Positions 11,500 to 22,020 of a stretch of 64,000 nucleotides of DNA are shown piece after piece. The DNA is taken from contig JAKUCV010001762.1 in the NCBI GenBank assembly GCA_028386065.3, positions 6,787-70,786 of the forward strand. Reading direction: 5' to 3'. The position numbers were made by a program, and so were the translations under genes. The notes beneath the pieces were generated by a model, which was given only the letters and a program-made list of their open reading frames with translations, searched no databases and was not told the DNA's origin. Every line of letters starts with the position of its first letter. Position 1 is the stretch's first letter. This stretch comes from Turnera subulata. Lineage: Eukaryota > Streptophyta > Magnoliopsida > Malpighiales > Passifloraceae.

Positions 11500-12324
11500 C
11501 CAGCTTCAGAAAAGGCAGATAAAAAGATTCCAGTCTCTTACTTTAAACCAGATGGGTCTGCTATTTATGTGTCCCATATCAATGGACATTTTATATGTGG
11601 TGGTGACCATACTCTGTGTGAAGAAGATTGTGACTGCCAGGATCATTTTTATGATTCGGATGAAGATTATATTCTTCCTTCCAAAAGAAGGTCCCGAACT
11701 CATCATATTCGGTGCAAGCCACACCAAAAGTCTCCTCGGCCTCCTCCTCCTCCTGGAACATCTCGTCCATAGATACTTCCCAAGGCCATTGTAGAGGCAC
11801 CTCCTCTTGATTTTTATTCAAGAGCATTGGAAATTCTTGAAGAAGAAGGACTTTTACCTTCTTCTTGTTCCTCTGAAGTTCCAATTATACCCATGCTACC
11901 AACTCCACAACCAGTTCCATGCATGATGTTCAAAGCAGCTGACTTCCCTCCTTTGGAGCCTCGAATTGATACCTCTACCAAAAGGTCTTATGCACCTTTT
12001 GTCACGCCTCGACAAGTAAGGCCAGATGACCAGCTTTCACCACTCACCGAGACTGAAGAAGTCCTGAATTGGCAAATGCAAAACATGATGGCTCAGAATC
12101 ACTTGCTTCAAAATCTTGATTCTAAAATGAACCAGGTCCTTTCACAGCAAGGACTAACAATCCAGAAATGTAATTCTCTTGTAGGCCAAATGAGAAAATT
12201 GGAGCATGATCTCACTCAGAAGCTTAACATAGTCCAACAGGAATTATGTTATACAATAAAGGAGAAAAGAAGTCTTTATGACCCTTTGGTCAAACAAAAA
12301 AGAATCCGAGGTTCTTCGTCTTGA
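11500..12324 (+). pseudogene. Pararetrovirus polyprotein, linker region
   Basis: Continues in the movement-protein frame after its stop, with a second in-frame TAG at 11770-11772. It contains a Cys/Asp-rich patch (CEEDCDCQDHFYDSDEDY, about 11619-11670), a Pro-rich stretch, and from ~12050 a helical, Gln-rich segment (MQNMMAQNHLLQNLDSKMNQ) likely to form a coiled coil. Function is not known to me; position between movement and coat protein fits a virion-assembly or linker role. A frameshift near 12290 ends the frame. Confidence 0.65.
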
Positions 12325-12964
12325 ACAAGAGCTCCATGATGCCAGGAAAGTTCTAGCAAGTACAAAGCCACCAGCTCCTCAGCCAATGTTTCTAGTTTAT
12401 TCTAAACCATTTCCTACCAAAACAAGCCCAGCAGAAAACCCATTCAAATCATTGTCTCAAATGTTTCCACAAGAAACAAGACTTCCCCGTCGCCAATATC
12501 GGCGTAGCCTAAGTCCTCCACCAGATCGACCCCATCATCGAAAAGGAGAAGAGCTAGTAAGAGATCATTCTCCATCCTTGATGATCAAACGACCTTTTTA
12601 TACCCCTTCTATCTCTGATGATACATCAGATTATAGTCCTTCAAAAACAATTTCAGAAAATTCTGACTTTGATTCAGCCTATGCTGATATCTCTAATATT
12701 TTGATGCACCAACCAAGACCCACATACACTACAGAGTTTCCCCTGAACCAGAAGGAATGGATAGCACGGCCACTCCACAAGCTTCATCATCACAACAAAA
12801 AAACCAACCAAATCAATCACCTCCATTTATTCCCCCTTCCAAAAAGCCTGATGTTTTTTTCCACAGGAAATGGACCATGGTTTACCCTTGATGATGTTCC
12901 TCAACATCGATGGAGGGAACGATTGCAAGAATTTCAAGCCTGGATGGACAAAGAAGAGTTATAG
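12278..12964 (+). pseudogene. Pararetrovirus coat protein N-terminal region
   Basis: 228 codons in a frame shifted from the preceding segment. It begins with the end of the coiled coil (RLEQELHDARKVLAST), then a Pro/Arg/Ser-rich low-complexity part and an acidic Ser/Asp stretch. It ends with the coat-like motif GPWFTLDDVPQHRWRERLQE. TAG at 12962-12964 closes it, and similarity continues in another frame just after. Assigned by order and motif style. Confidence 0.65.
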
Positions 12965-13422
12965 GAAATCCACCATATTGGATTCATAAAGAATCCATTG
13001 CTCGTTCCATAGGAACCCTCAAAGAATGATTTCAAAAAACCACCCCAGCAATTCTTCAGCAATTGTGTCAGGTTCAGACAACTTCTGAATTTCTGAATAT
13101 ATTGCATGATGAATTTATTGGTTCTCCTCCGGATGAAAACAGGCACAGATTGACCGAATTTCATCAAAGAAAGTGTTGTTCTTTACAACTTTCAGATCTT
13201 CAACAACATCACTCTGCCAAGAGTAAGCTCTATTATACACTGGGATTGTTGAACTTGACTCTGCAGATGTTGAGTCCTTATTTTCTAAAACGGAAGAACC
13301 TGAAGAAGACACCGTCTTCGTTCTCAAGCAAGATTCTGAAACATCCTCATCAGCATCCTCTGAAGAAGATGATGATCGATACCTCCCGGTATTTCAAGCT
13401 CAGAAACATATCCAAAAAATGA
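12965..13422 (+). pseudogene. Pararetrovirus coat protein core region
   Basis: Main open piece at 13063-13422: QTTSEFLNILHDEFIGSPPD, then HQRKCCSLQLSDL and KSKLYYTL, as in petuvirus-type capsid regions. The frame then drifts out of the homologous reading, and an acidic Glu/Asp-Ser stretch is visible in another frame at ~13260-13380. I do not see the usual CCHC zinc finger; it may have been lost or lie in a damaged part. Confidence 0.65.
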
Positions 13423-13439
13423 TGTTGTCCAACACAAAG

Positions 13440-13737
13440 TCTCCATCTGTTAAGATACAAATCCTTCCATCCAAGTATGACAAGCCAATCCCTCTTATTG
13501 GTTTCGTGGACACTGGTGCTCATAAGTTTTCTCAATCCCAAGATCTTGCCTTCTGAGGCATGGGAGCCACACAAGGAGTATTTTCAGGCGGCAAACGGAG
13601 AGTTATTCTGGACTACCATGATCACAAAACAACGTATAGGAATCCAATTCTTCCCTGGATGTGTTATATGGACAAAAGTTTTTGGCACAAGCCTTCCTGA
13701 TCGAGACCTACTCATAGGTTTTGATATCATTCGGTAA
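13440..13737 (+). pseudogene. Pararetrovirus aspartic protease
   Basis: The catalytic motif VDTGA is readable at about 13507-13521 and is followed by a frameshift. The rest of the domain is in the frame of 13477-13737 (ILPSEAWEPHKEYFQA, FFPGCVIWTKVFG, LLIGFDI). It ends in TAA at 13735. This enzyme cuts the viral polyprotein; the frameshift right after the active site makes this copy inactive. Confidence 0.75.
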
Positions 13738-13767
13738 GCAGAAAAACTTGAAATCCTCTCCCAAGGT

Positions 13768-14436
13768 TTGAAGTTCAAAAGATTTTTTGGCCCCTACACC
13801 AATGTCAAAAAAATCTTCTCCCTTCAGGAAAGTCCAGTTCAATATGAGGACATCAAGGCCAAGTTATTACAATCCTGTGCAGACAGTCATGCTCAGTTCA
13901 CGCATCCATCCCCACTATGGAAGAATGAGGAATTCTTCATTACATTGCCTTTCAAATTGAATGAAGATATCAATCCATTGAAGGCATCTCGTCTGGGTAT
14001 GACACCCTCAGATTTACTTTTACCCAGAGAAGAATGTTCACAGCTGTTGCAACAAAGTCTCATTGAACCCACCAAATCAGAATGGGCATGTCAAGCATTC
14101 TATGTGGAGAAACGTACTGAAAAAATTCGGGGCAAAAAGAAGTTAGTAATTGATTACAAGCCTCTTAATCATTTTTTGCGGGACGATAAATTTCCTCTTC
14201 CCAAGATCAATTCCATGTTCCTTCACCTAAAGGATGCCCGCATCTTTTCAAAGTTTGATTTGAAAGCTGGATTTTGGCAACTTGGTATTGATCCTAAAGA
14301 TCGTCACAAAACTACTTTCTGTATACTGGATGCCCAGTACCAATGGAAGGTTATGCCTTTTGGGTTAAAAGTGACCCCTTCTTTGTTCCAAAAGATGATG
14401 GTCGAATTTTCCAACCCATCCTGCACCTTACCTTGA
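13768..14436 (+). pseudogene. Pararetrovirus reverse transcriptase, N-terminal part
   Basis: 222 codons with the fingers and palm: LVIDYKPLNHFL, FPLPKINSMFLHL, FSKFDLKAGFWQLGI (first catalytic Asp present) and KVMPFGLKVTPSLFQ. The frame is lost just before the YIDD box, which lies in the next frame. It sits directly after the protease, as in all caulimovirids. Confidence 0.85.
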
Positions 14437-15008
14437 TTTACATTGATGATATCTTACTTTTCTCATCCAAAGAAGCCGACCACCAAGAGCTCTTGCAACA
14501 GTTCTATAACATAGTCCATTCATATGGTATTATGTTATCCGAAAAGAAGAGTTACATCGGTGTTACAAAAGTTGATTTTTTAGGAATGCATTTCAAGAAT
14601 GGTTTCTATCAACCAGGTCCCCACATTGCTCAGGAATTATTGAATTTTCTAGATGAGAATCCGACACCAAAGAAAATTCAACAATTTTTGGGAATCGTCA
14701 ATTACATCCGTGACTTTATCCCAAAAGTTTCACATTACACCAGCCAGCTGTCTAAATTATTAAAGAAAAAGGCCCCACCTTGGGGAAAGGAGCAGACAGA
14801 AGCTGTAAGAGTTTTAAAGCAAATCACTCAAAATCCACCTCCACTCAAGATTCCCACCAATGGCACACGAATCCTTCAGACAGACGCAAGTGATGAATAC
14901 TGGAGAGCAGTACTGATTGAAGAAACAACAGATAAGAAGAGGCTTTATTGTGGCCATGCCAGTGGAAAATTTTCTTTTTTCAGAACTCCATTATCACACC
15001 ACTCATAA
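14343..15008 (+). pseudogene. Pararetrovirus RT active-site and connection part
   Basis: The useful reading starts near 14420 with LIYIDDILLFSS, the catalytic YIDD box. It continues through DFLGMHFKNGFYQPG, QQFLGIVNYIRDFIPK and the start of RNase H (ILQTDASDEYW). A frameshift near 14960 moves the rest to another frame. Confidence 0.85.
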
Positions 15009-15960
15009 AGAACTGTTGGCAGTCAAATATGGCATTAAAAAGTTTGAGTTCCATCTTGTCAACCATCATTTCATTGTGGAAATGGACAACTCATCTTTCC
15101 TAAAGCTGCTAGATTTCAAGAACAAAAGAGTACCAAACAAACAACTCCTGCGTTGGAAACAGTGGTTTGATAAGTATGATTTCCAAGTCGGGCATATAAA
15201 AGGAGATACCAATCTCATTCCAGATATGCTTTCTAGACCAACCAAGACAATCTATTTGGTTTCCAAATTCAACATCATTCCTGTTATCTTTATGGCCTCC
15301 TCATTTGAGCCATACTGGAGACTTCCTGCACAACCAGCAGCATGGACAGACATGGCAACCAATAATCCAAATTTTCCAGAAACTCTTCACCCTAGATCTT
15401 ATCTTTACTCAATCTGTGAATTTGCAAAAAATTCCCTATTCCATTATCTCACCATTTTCCTCCAGGATCAAGGTGTTAGTCTCTCTCAGACTTTCCAGTC
15501 CCATTACATTCCAGACCACCCATTCAAGAGAATAAGCCTTATCCATTGCTATGATTTCTTTAAAGATGAGCTTTGGTACAACTGGTGCCTGTTCACACTT
15601 TATTATGGCATTTTCAGGATTAAGGCACTCGACATGTTTGAATTTCTCATGGACGTAGAAAATAGCTCCTCCAATCAGTGGACTTTTCTCCAGTGGATGG
15701 CTCCTTTGAGTCAGTGGCGTACTTGGATTAAAACAACCCTTGACATGCAGTCCCCTGCACACAGACCACTGCTTTACATGACATTTTCTGCACACAGACC
15801 CTATCATGGAACCCCTCCACGTCCTTATCCTGTTGTTAGACCATGGGATTCTTATCTTGCATCTCCACCTCCAAGGTCCCTTTCTGAATTTTATCGTACA
15901 CCACCACCACAATCATGTTTCTACCCTATCAAGAAGCTTTCTTTGAAGGGTTTGGAATAG
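14917..15960 (+). pseudogene. Pararetrovirus RNase H and C-terminal region
   Basis: 347 codons. Early residues carry the second half of RNase H (THKELLAVKYGIKKFEFHLV, LLRWKQWF, DTNLIPDMLSRP). From residue ~130 there is a less conserved region rich in Phe, Trp and His, then a Pro-rich end. The long intact frame shows this end of the viral copy has decayed least. Its last 46 bases overlap the start of a second small ORF. Confidence 0.8.
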
Positions 15961-16253
15961 CCTGTGCCTCCTTAATGGGTGCTGCCAGTCAGATTTCCTC
16001 CACAGCTATGGTACCACTGTCTCCCACTCCACCACCGGTCCCACGGACAATATTTCAAGATTCGCAGAATCCATACTCTCAAGCAACGTGTCAAATGGAT
16101 GCCACTTGGGACTCTGATGAAGCAGAAGCAAATTATTGGCATCAACGTGATACACGAGACGCCCGTGACTCACAAAAGGTTGATAGTGATGATTCAATGG
16201 TGTACCCTGAAGATGTCAACCTCAGTCCTAGTCATGAGCCCATTGATAAATAA
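15915..16253 (+). CDS. Small second ORF of the pararetrovirus
   Basis: 112 codons, starting with an ATG inside the end of the polyprotein and staying open to TAA. The product is acidic with a Pro-rich middle and a Ser/Asp-rich end (VDSDDSMVYPEDVNLSPSHE). I do not recognise a domain. Position after RNase H and the overlapping start suggest a viral second ORF rather than chance, but 112 codons is short and one copy cannot settle it. Confidence 0.45.
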   Translation: MFLPYQEAFFEGFGIACASLMGAASQISSTAMVPLSPTPPPVPRTIFQDSQNPYSQATCQMDATWDSDEAEANYWHQRDTRDARDSQKVDSDDSMVYPEDVNLSPSHEPIDK

Positions 16254-16681
16254 TGGTGCTCCCGTGTCAGTATCAGAGTCTGTATGATAAATAAAGTGGG
16301 AATCTGTTTTCCCTACTACTTTGCTTTATGTTGTGTCAGTCTGTGGTCACGCCACCACTCTGTAATGTCCTTTAATAATTGAGTCCTTGAATCATGTAAG
16401 TTGGATGAGACCCCCAACTATAAATATAAGGATTTTCAAGTTGTAGGAATCAAAGGACATGATCTGATTCAATCCTTAGTCTTGTATAATAAACTATGAG
16501 TTTTTAAACCATCTTTCTCTTGGTTTTCGAACACTTTTAGCTTAGGATTATGAGACTACTCAATGATTTTCTTTAATCCTGCAAGAACGATCCCTTGGTC
16601 TAACTAATTACAAAAGAGGCTTGAGATTTGATTGCCATCATGAGTATAGATCCTTCATCTCGCCTGAGTAAAAGGTTAGGT
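16254..16681 (+). promoter_or_regulatory. Pararetrovirus non-coding region with promoter
   Basis: About 430 bases without a gene, between the last ORF and the right terminal repeat. A TATA box (CTATAAATATA) is at 16418-16428, where the pregenomic RNA promoter is expected. Polyadenylation-like AATAAA occurs near 16287, and TAATAAA near 16488, just downstream of the TATA box, as needed for a terminally redundant RNA. 'cacgccacc' and 'tgtaatgtcc' boxes lie upstream; I assign no factor. Confidence 0.6.
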
Positions 16682-16701
16682 TAAAGGGCTCTCGTCTCTC
16701 T
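16682..16701 (+). repeat. Right terminal direct repeat of the pararetrovirus
   Basis: Exact second copy of the 20-bp repeat at 10411-10430. Copia-2 sequence resumes to its right. Confidence 0.85.
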
Positions 16702-17295
16702 GTGTTGATAACTTTGCTCTAACATGTCTATATTGGAATTATTTTAACCTTGTGAGTCCAAGAAGAATATAGCTGGTTTTTGCAGATGCAAGTCATTTAT
16801 TTGATCCACATAAAGCACAGTCAGATGCATGAAGTATCATGGTGGCCACAAAACAAAGTCTCGTTGTTATCTCTTCAAATAATGCAGAAATTGTGGCCAT
16901 ACATTAAGAAAGTCGAGAATGTATTATTCAAGATTCATGTGGATTAGATAGCGAGGGAGATGTTCCAACGACAAATTTATGAAGATAATGCTAACGAGGG
17001 AGATGCTCCCAGTTGAAGGGAGGATACAATCAAAGAATCATTTAAGTGACATCTGACAGATTTATTTACAAAATCAGTTCCTACTATAACTTTTGAAGAG
17101 TTGATAAAGAGGATTGGTTTATGGAGGGGTTCGAGATATCAAGGTATGCCAAAATCATGGGGGTAAAATACGCACTGCACTCTTTTTTCCTTCACCAAAT
17201 TTTTTTATCCCACTGGATTTTTCTTGGTGAGGTTTTTAACGAGGTAGTTCTTCCCAAGCGTATTCTATCTATGTACAATGACATTCAAGGAGGAG
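16702..17295 (+). pseudogene. pol: Copia-2 RNase H end and polypurine tract
   Basis: Copia-2 resumes to the right of the viral repeat. Decayed RNase H text is recognisable by eye (DPHKA-like near 16800, ATSSNHAEI-like near 16860, LTKS-like near 17060), broken by many stops. It ends with the polypurine tract AAGGAGGAG just before the LTR at 17296. Confidence 0.75.
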
Positions 17296-17776
17296 TGTTA
17301 TAAATAAATTATGTGAATGACATTATTACCATCCAGTAAAATTCATTTTTACTATATCCGAATTTACTTCCGGTAAATATTTTACTCATGCACCTAACTT
17401 CTACTTGGAATCTTCTCTTTGGCTAATTACCCTCCATAATTCCATTTGTCTTAATCTTAATATCATCTTCCTTTACCTATCATCTTTTTGATTTTATCCT
17501 TTTAAATTAATCATACTTATTTATTTTTATCCTCCTATTTTTAACTATAAATACCCCTTCATCCCTTCACATTTATACACTTACATCCCACCATAAATTT
17601 CACTATCTTTTCATTTCCATACACTTCTCTTCTCCATCTCCCTCCATTTATATTTTATTACTCTCTATTATTATTATTATTAAAGATGTATTGCTTCTAT
17701 TAGAATTGTATTATCATCTTGACTAAGTTTATATTATTCCATGAAGAAGTGAATTTCATCCGTTAATTTTATAACA
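17296..17776 (+). repeat. Copia-2 3' LTR (481 bp)
   Basis: It starts TGTTATAA after the polypurine tract and ends TTATAACA, so the ends form an 8-bp inverted repeat. It contains a TATA-like 'ctataaatacccc' near 17546 and AT-rich text. The matching 5' LTR was not found, so target duplication cannot be checked. Confidence 0.75.
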
Positions 17777-17788
17777 CTTCTGACTTTT

Positions 17789-18139
17789 GTGGGTTTTTTT
17801 TCTTTTTTTTATGATAGGGAAGAATTGTTCTCCTCCGCTAGTGTGCGACCACTATTAACAGTTAAAGCTGGTACTTTCATCATTGATTCCATGTCAGGTA
17901 TCAGAATTCACAGAGCCAGCTGGCATAAATTCCAGACCAAAAATGAAGAGATCAAATCAAAATACTTTAAAAAGGCCAAAAGAAAAAATAAGCAAGCAGC
18001 GCAGCTTCACATGGGCCAATTTACTAGGCAGGAACAATTAGTGTTTGGCACGTGCGAGGTTCTTTTGGGGGTATCATGTCATGTGCTTGGCCTTGACATA
18101 GAAACTGCTGTTTCTTCTCCTATGTTTAGTATGATCTGA
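17789..18139 (+). CDS. Unassigned coding-like exon
   Basis: An open frame of up to 116 codons right after the Copia-2 LTR. The first codons overlap a T-rich tract ending TGATAG, which looks like an intron 3' end, so the real coding part probably begins near 17817 (EELFSSASVRPLLTVKAG). The product has a basic Lys-rich middle (KYFKKAKRKNKQAA) and a small hydrophobic part. Codon use looks more gene-like than the surrounding AT-rich DNA. I do not recognise the family. It may be the last exon of a host gene cut off by Copia-2, or an exon fragment. Confidence 0.35.
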   Translation: MGFFSFFYDREELFSSASVRPLLTVKAGTFIIDSMSGIRIHRASWHKFQTKNEEIKSKYFKKAKRKNKQAAQLHMGQFTRQEQLVFGTCEVLLGVSCHVLGLDIETAVSSPMFSMI

Positions 18140-19241
18140 TGATTAGATTCTGGTCAACAAAAGGAAATTTATTTTTCTTTGGTAGAGATAAAGATGTAAC
18201 TAGTGTGCTTGCTGCAGTAAGTGAAAGCAACCTCTTTCTCTGTTTTTCAGATTACCCACCATGCTTATTATGATAAATTGGTGTTATCCAATATTAATTG
18301 ATATGATTAACAATTGCAAATTGCTGTTATCAATCCCCTTTAACTTTTATGGGCTATCTTTTCTGTCAGATGATACAGTGGCTTTTTTGACATTTTCTTT
18401 CTTGAACATGGCTTAATGCAAGTTGATTTTGTTGTCAACAAAACAGTGAAAACACATATACTATCAAAAAAAAGAAAAACAGTGAAAACACATATTCTCC
18501 ACTGTTTTTGGTCTGCTTTACATATTGAAGAAATTAATGAACTTTCTTGTTTTTATAGGATAAGAAATTAGAATTCATCATAACTTTTTTTTTTTGGGGG
18601 AATGGGAATTCATCAAAATAGGCTAGCCTAGATGGAAGCAACAGATATTCCCTGCATGCTAAATCTTTTTTCTTAGGATAATGATCATTTTTAACGGAGA
18701 AAGTTACAAATGGTTTAAGGAGCTAAAATTAGTACCTCCAAGAACGTACATTTATATAGGTGGGAAATCTTCATTGGGGAAAGATTATTAATCCTATAGA
18801 CTAGTGGTGGGTCTGATTAAAGGCCAACTTAGGATGAATAACCTTGAAGGCTGTCAAGTCTTAATGTAGTATTGTTGATTGAGGAATGCTGGTCACAGTC
18901 ACTTGGACACTCAGCCAAGGACAGTGGCTCCCCTCTATATGCAAGTAGCTGTTATTGCATTAAATATAAATTACCCATTTGCTTTTTAGATTTAGAGGGA
19001 AGAGAAATCTGATAAGAATATTTTTCTTTTTTTTTTCCTTAAGAATTACTAACAATAACAATTTTAATATGGTTAAAATAAGAGAGCAAAACATAGTTGG
19101 AAAAAAATGAGAAACTAAAAAATAAAAAATTTCAAATATTTATTTGCACAAATCTGCTAATTTTTACAAAAGGACTTATATTTGAAGAAGACATTACTTT
19201 TTTTTTTTTCCTTTTTTCCAGTTACACAGTTTTACTCTTAA
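18140..19241. other. AT-rich spacer, no gene seen
   Basis: No convincing coding frame. Contains homopolymer T and A runs and a ~42-bp segment at about 18975-19016 (CATTTGCTTTTTAGATTTAG...) that recurs inverted at about 21005-21049, so Helitron-1 lies between two inverted copies. Confidence 0.6.
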
Positions 19242-19431
19242 TCTATTATATATATTTAAAGCTGTATCTCTCACCAGATTTTGACACATAGGATTTTTGA
19301 AGGCTTGCTTTATTGACATGTGGAGGCTTTGGGGTCTTTCTTTATTGCCATGTGGAGGGTTGTAGATGTAGTTTGATTAGCCATGATGAAAACATAATTA
19401 TTACTTAAAATAATTAATAATTTTATTAATC

Positions 19432-19640
19432 TAAATCTGATTCGTTCATTTCGTCCAAACTACGGTATTCAAGATATGAATAACGTTTCACCCTTATACA
19501 TTCACAATTATAATTATCCTATCTGATTCCTCTATCTGATTCCTCCATTACGTCCAAACTACGGTATTCAAGATATGAATAACATTTTCCCCTTATACAT
19601 TCACAATTATAATTATCCTATACCATCTGATTATATGATT
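19432..19640. repeat. Tandem duplication of ~101 bp in Helitron-1
   Basis: The block CGTCCAAACTACGGTATTCA..., ending in ACAATTATAATTATCC, occurs at about 19450 and again at about 19551. Confidence 0.75.
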
Positions 19641-19821
19641 ATCCTATACCATCTGATTAACCTATTCTATTATACTATTTTAAAAAGAATTCCAATCCAA
19701 TTACTATTCTCAATGTATAGGAAAAAATCAACATGGCAGGCGTGAATGTAGGAAAAAAAAGAGTAAGTTAATCGCTTATGGTCAATTTCCTTCCAATTAC
19801 TATTCTCAACATAAAAAAAAA

Positions 19822-19975
19822 AACCTTATAATTGCAATTAAAAAAAACGCCATGAATGCATTCCCAAAAAAAGAACCTTATAATTGCAATTAAAAAAAAC
19901 GCCATGAATGCATTCCCAAAAAAAGAACCTTATAATTGCATTAAAAAAAATGCCATGAATGCATACTTTTGCCAT
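19822..19975. repeat. 52-bp tandem repeat, about 3 copies
   Basis: ACCTTATAATTGCAATTAAA...GCCATGAATGCATTC recurs with starts near 19823, 19875 and 19927, nearly identical, inside Helitron-1. Confidence 0.85.
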
Positions 19976-20722
19976 GAACATCTCTGGCATGTTACATCTC
20001 GATTGTTTTTTTATTCTATTAAACTGATAACCTGATCTTACCTTGCCCGTTTGGTTGAGTGTAATCGTAATTCCAATGACACCCAAATTGTTCAAAACAA
20101 AATTCACACCCAGAGATTGATTTCTTTTTTCCATTAAACTAATGATCTGATCTTAATTATACTCTTTTAAAAAGAATTCCAGTCACACCTAAATTGTTTA
20201 AAAAAAAAATTCACAGGCAGAGATTGGTATTATATATTTGTTTTTTTTCCATTAATCTACTAATTGGCTATAATGATAAACATAATTATTCAAGAGTTTC
20301 TATTCAATTATGATAAGGATAAAACTCTTTTTGTTTAAGAGATTAGAATTATATATGTTTTTTTCCTTTATCAGATTTTTATTACATTTTTAAAAATTCC
20401 TGAAGAACTATCTGTTTGTGATACAGTTTCTTTTCTATTTATTCTCTCTTTTACTTCTTTGTTTTAGCTTGCAGTACGTTCTAATCTTATTATAGTATTT
20501 TTATTTTTTTTGTTCCTCTATAATTTTTTTCTTGTCTTTCTATTCAATTAATTTTTGTATTTTTAGTATCTGTATCTCATACCTTTTCTTTATCATTCAT
20601 TGTATTCTTATTTTGTTTTAGCTTTCAGTACTAATATTAGTATAGTAGTAACACTATCTTCTTTCTCTAATTTATTTTTCTTTTCTTTCTAATGCTATTG
20701 TGTATTTTAATTTTTTTTCAAG

Positions 20723-20836
20723 AGAGTGAATATTAATACTTTGGATGAGTTGACCCCTGATAATGATTTATGGACAATTAAGGTTAGGGTTTCAAAATTG
20801 TGGGAGTCCTTGAATACAAAATTACAGAATCTCCTT
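20723..20836 (+). pseudogene. RPA-like OB-fold exon fragment (Helitron-1)
   Basis: Reads INTLDELTPDNDLWTIKVRV followed by SKLWESLNTKLQNLL. The pattern resembles the first strand of the replication protein A / DUF223 OB-fold domain found in plant RPA1 homologues and in many plant Helitrons. A TTTTCAAG splice-acceptor-like tract precedes it. The exon is cut and joined directly to the Helitron 3' hairpin, so it is a captured or residual fragment. Confidence 0.6.
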
Positions 20837-20879
20837 AGCGTCCAGCCCCAACCCGTGGAACCCACGGGAAGTGAGCTAG

Positions 20880-21059
20880 TTGTATTTGTTTTCTAGTCTT
20901 AGTCATATGAGAGTTATTTTGTGGTTAAAATTCTTGAGAAAAAATCATGAGAAATCTTATTTGTAATTAAATCCTATCAAATTTCTCCTTCCTCTCAGGT
21001 ATTTATTCCTATCAGATTTCTCTTCCCTCGCTAAATCTAAAAAGCAAATGATCAATCTA
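20880..21059. other. Short spacer between the two Helitrons
   Basis: 180 bases with no gene. It holds two direct copies of a 'cctatcaaatttctcc...cctc' segment and the inverted partner of 18975-19016. Confidence 0.6.
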
Positions 21060-21239
21060 TCTATTACATATATTTAAAGCTGTATCCCTCACCAGATTTT
21101 GACACATCAGATTTTTGAGATCTTGCTTTATTGCCATGTGGAGGCTTTGGAGTCTTCCTTTATTGCCATGTGTAGGGTTGTAGGTGTAGTTTGATTGGCC
21201 ATAATGACAATCATAATTATCTCAGAGAAACATTTTTTG

Positions 21240-22020
21240 TATACAAAATAAACCCTCCATAATGAAGTATACAAAATCATCACTTTATAATGACAGTCAT
21301 AATTATCTCTGAGAAACCTTTTTTGTATTTTATCAATTCATCAGATAATTTTTTAGTACAAAATCATCATTTTTACAAGATACACTCCTAACCAGACTTT
21401 AAATAAATCCCAAAAACCAACCTCCATCAAATCAGTAAAAAAGAAAAAACCTTCGGTTTAGCATCAATTAGTTTTTTAATACAAAATCATCAATTTTACA
21501 AGATACACTCCTAATCAGAGTTTAACTAAATCCAAGATACACTCCTACAAAGTTTAACTAAATCCCAAAAACCAACCTCCATCAAATCAGTTTAAGAAGT
21601 AAACCTTCGTTTTGTATTTTATCAAAGCATCAGTTAATTTTTTAATACAAAATCATCAATTTTACAAGATACACTCCAAATCATAGTTTAACTAAATCAC
21701 AAAAACCAACCTCCATCAAATCAGTAAAAAAGAAAAAACCTTAAACCCTTTGATTTTGTTCCGTTTTTTTATAAAAATTTAAAATATCAGAATAAGAAAA
21801 AAAAACTTCAACCCTCCATGAGTACCGATTTTCCCAATAAAGTATACCAAATCAACACTTTTTAACTGAATTCTAAGAAACAACCTCCATCAGATTAGAT
21901 TAAAAAAAAAATAAACCCTCCATGAGATCACTATCGATTTTCCCTAATGAAGTATACAAAATCATTACTTTACAAAGATACACTTCTAATCATACTTTAA
22001 CTAAATCAACACTTTTTTGT
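21240..22020. repeat. Diverged tandem array in Helitron-2
   Basis: Units share TTACAAGATACACTCC, 'agtttaactaaatcc' and 'aaaaccaacctccatcaaatcag'. Best copies begin near 21349, 21471 and 21635; unit length varies from ~120 to ~165 bp. Confidence 0.7.

Larger units (their letters stand above)
10411..16701 (+). mobile_element. Endogenous pararetrovirus (Caulimoviridae, florendovirus/petuvirus-like), defective
   Basis: An almost genome-length integrated plant pararetrovirus of about 6.3 kb, lying inside Copia-2. The order is a 20-bp repeat, primer binding site, movement protein, coat protein region, aspartic protease, reverse transcriptase, RNase H, a small second ORF, promoter and the 20-bp repeat again. 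Movement, coat and enzyme domains in one long coding stretch fit the petuvirus/florendovirus plan. The integration point is the tRNA-primer site, where the viral DNA has its discontinuity. At least two in-frame stops and several frameshifts break the polyprotein, so it is a fossil. Confidence 0.85.
19242..20879 (+). mobile_element. Helitron-1, non-autonomous (1638 bp)
   Basis: The 5' end TCTATTATATATATTTAAAG follows an A. The 3' end is a 17-base hairpin (CCCGTGGAACCCACGGG, 20852-20868), eight or so bases, then CTAG followed by T: the classic Helitron 3' signature and A/T insertion site. The first ~130 bases match Helitron-2. No Rep/helicase frame is present. It carries internal tandem repeats and a fragment of an RPA-like exon directly before the 3' end. 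Confidence 0.85.

Noticed and set aside
11591..11884. Minus-strand 97-codon frame in the pararetrovirus
   Set aside because: Opposite to the viral linker region, no motif, Glu-rich only because the sense strand is rich in CTC/CTT codons.
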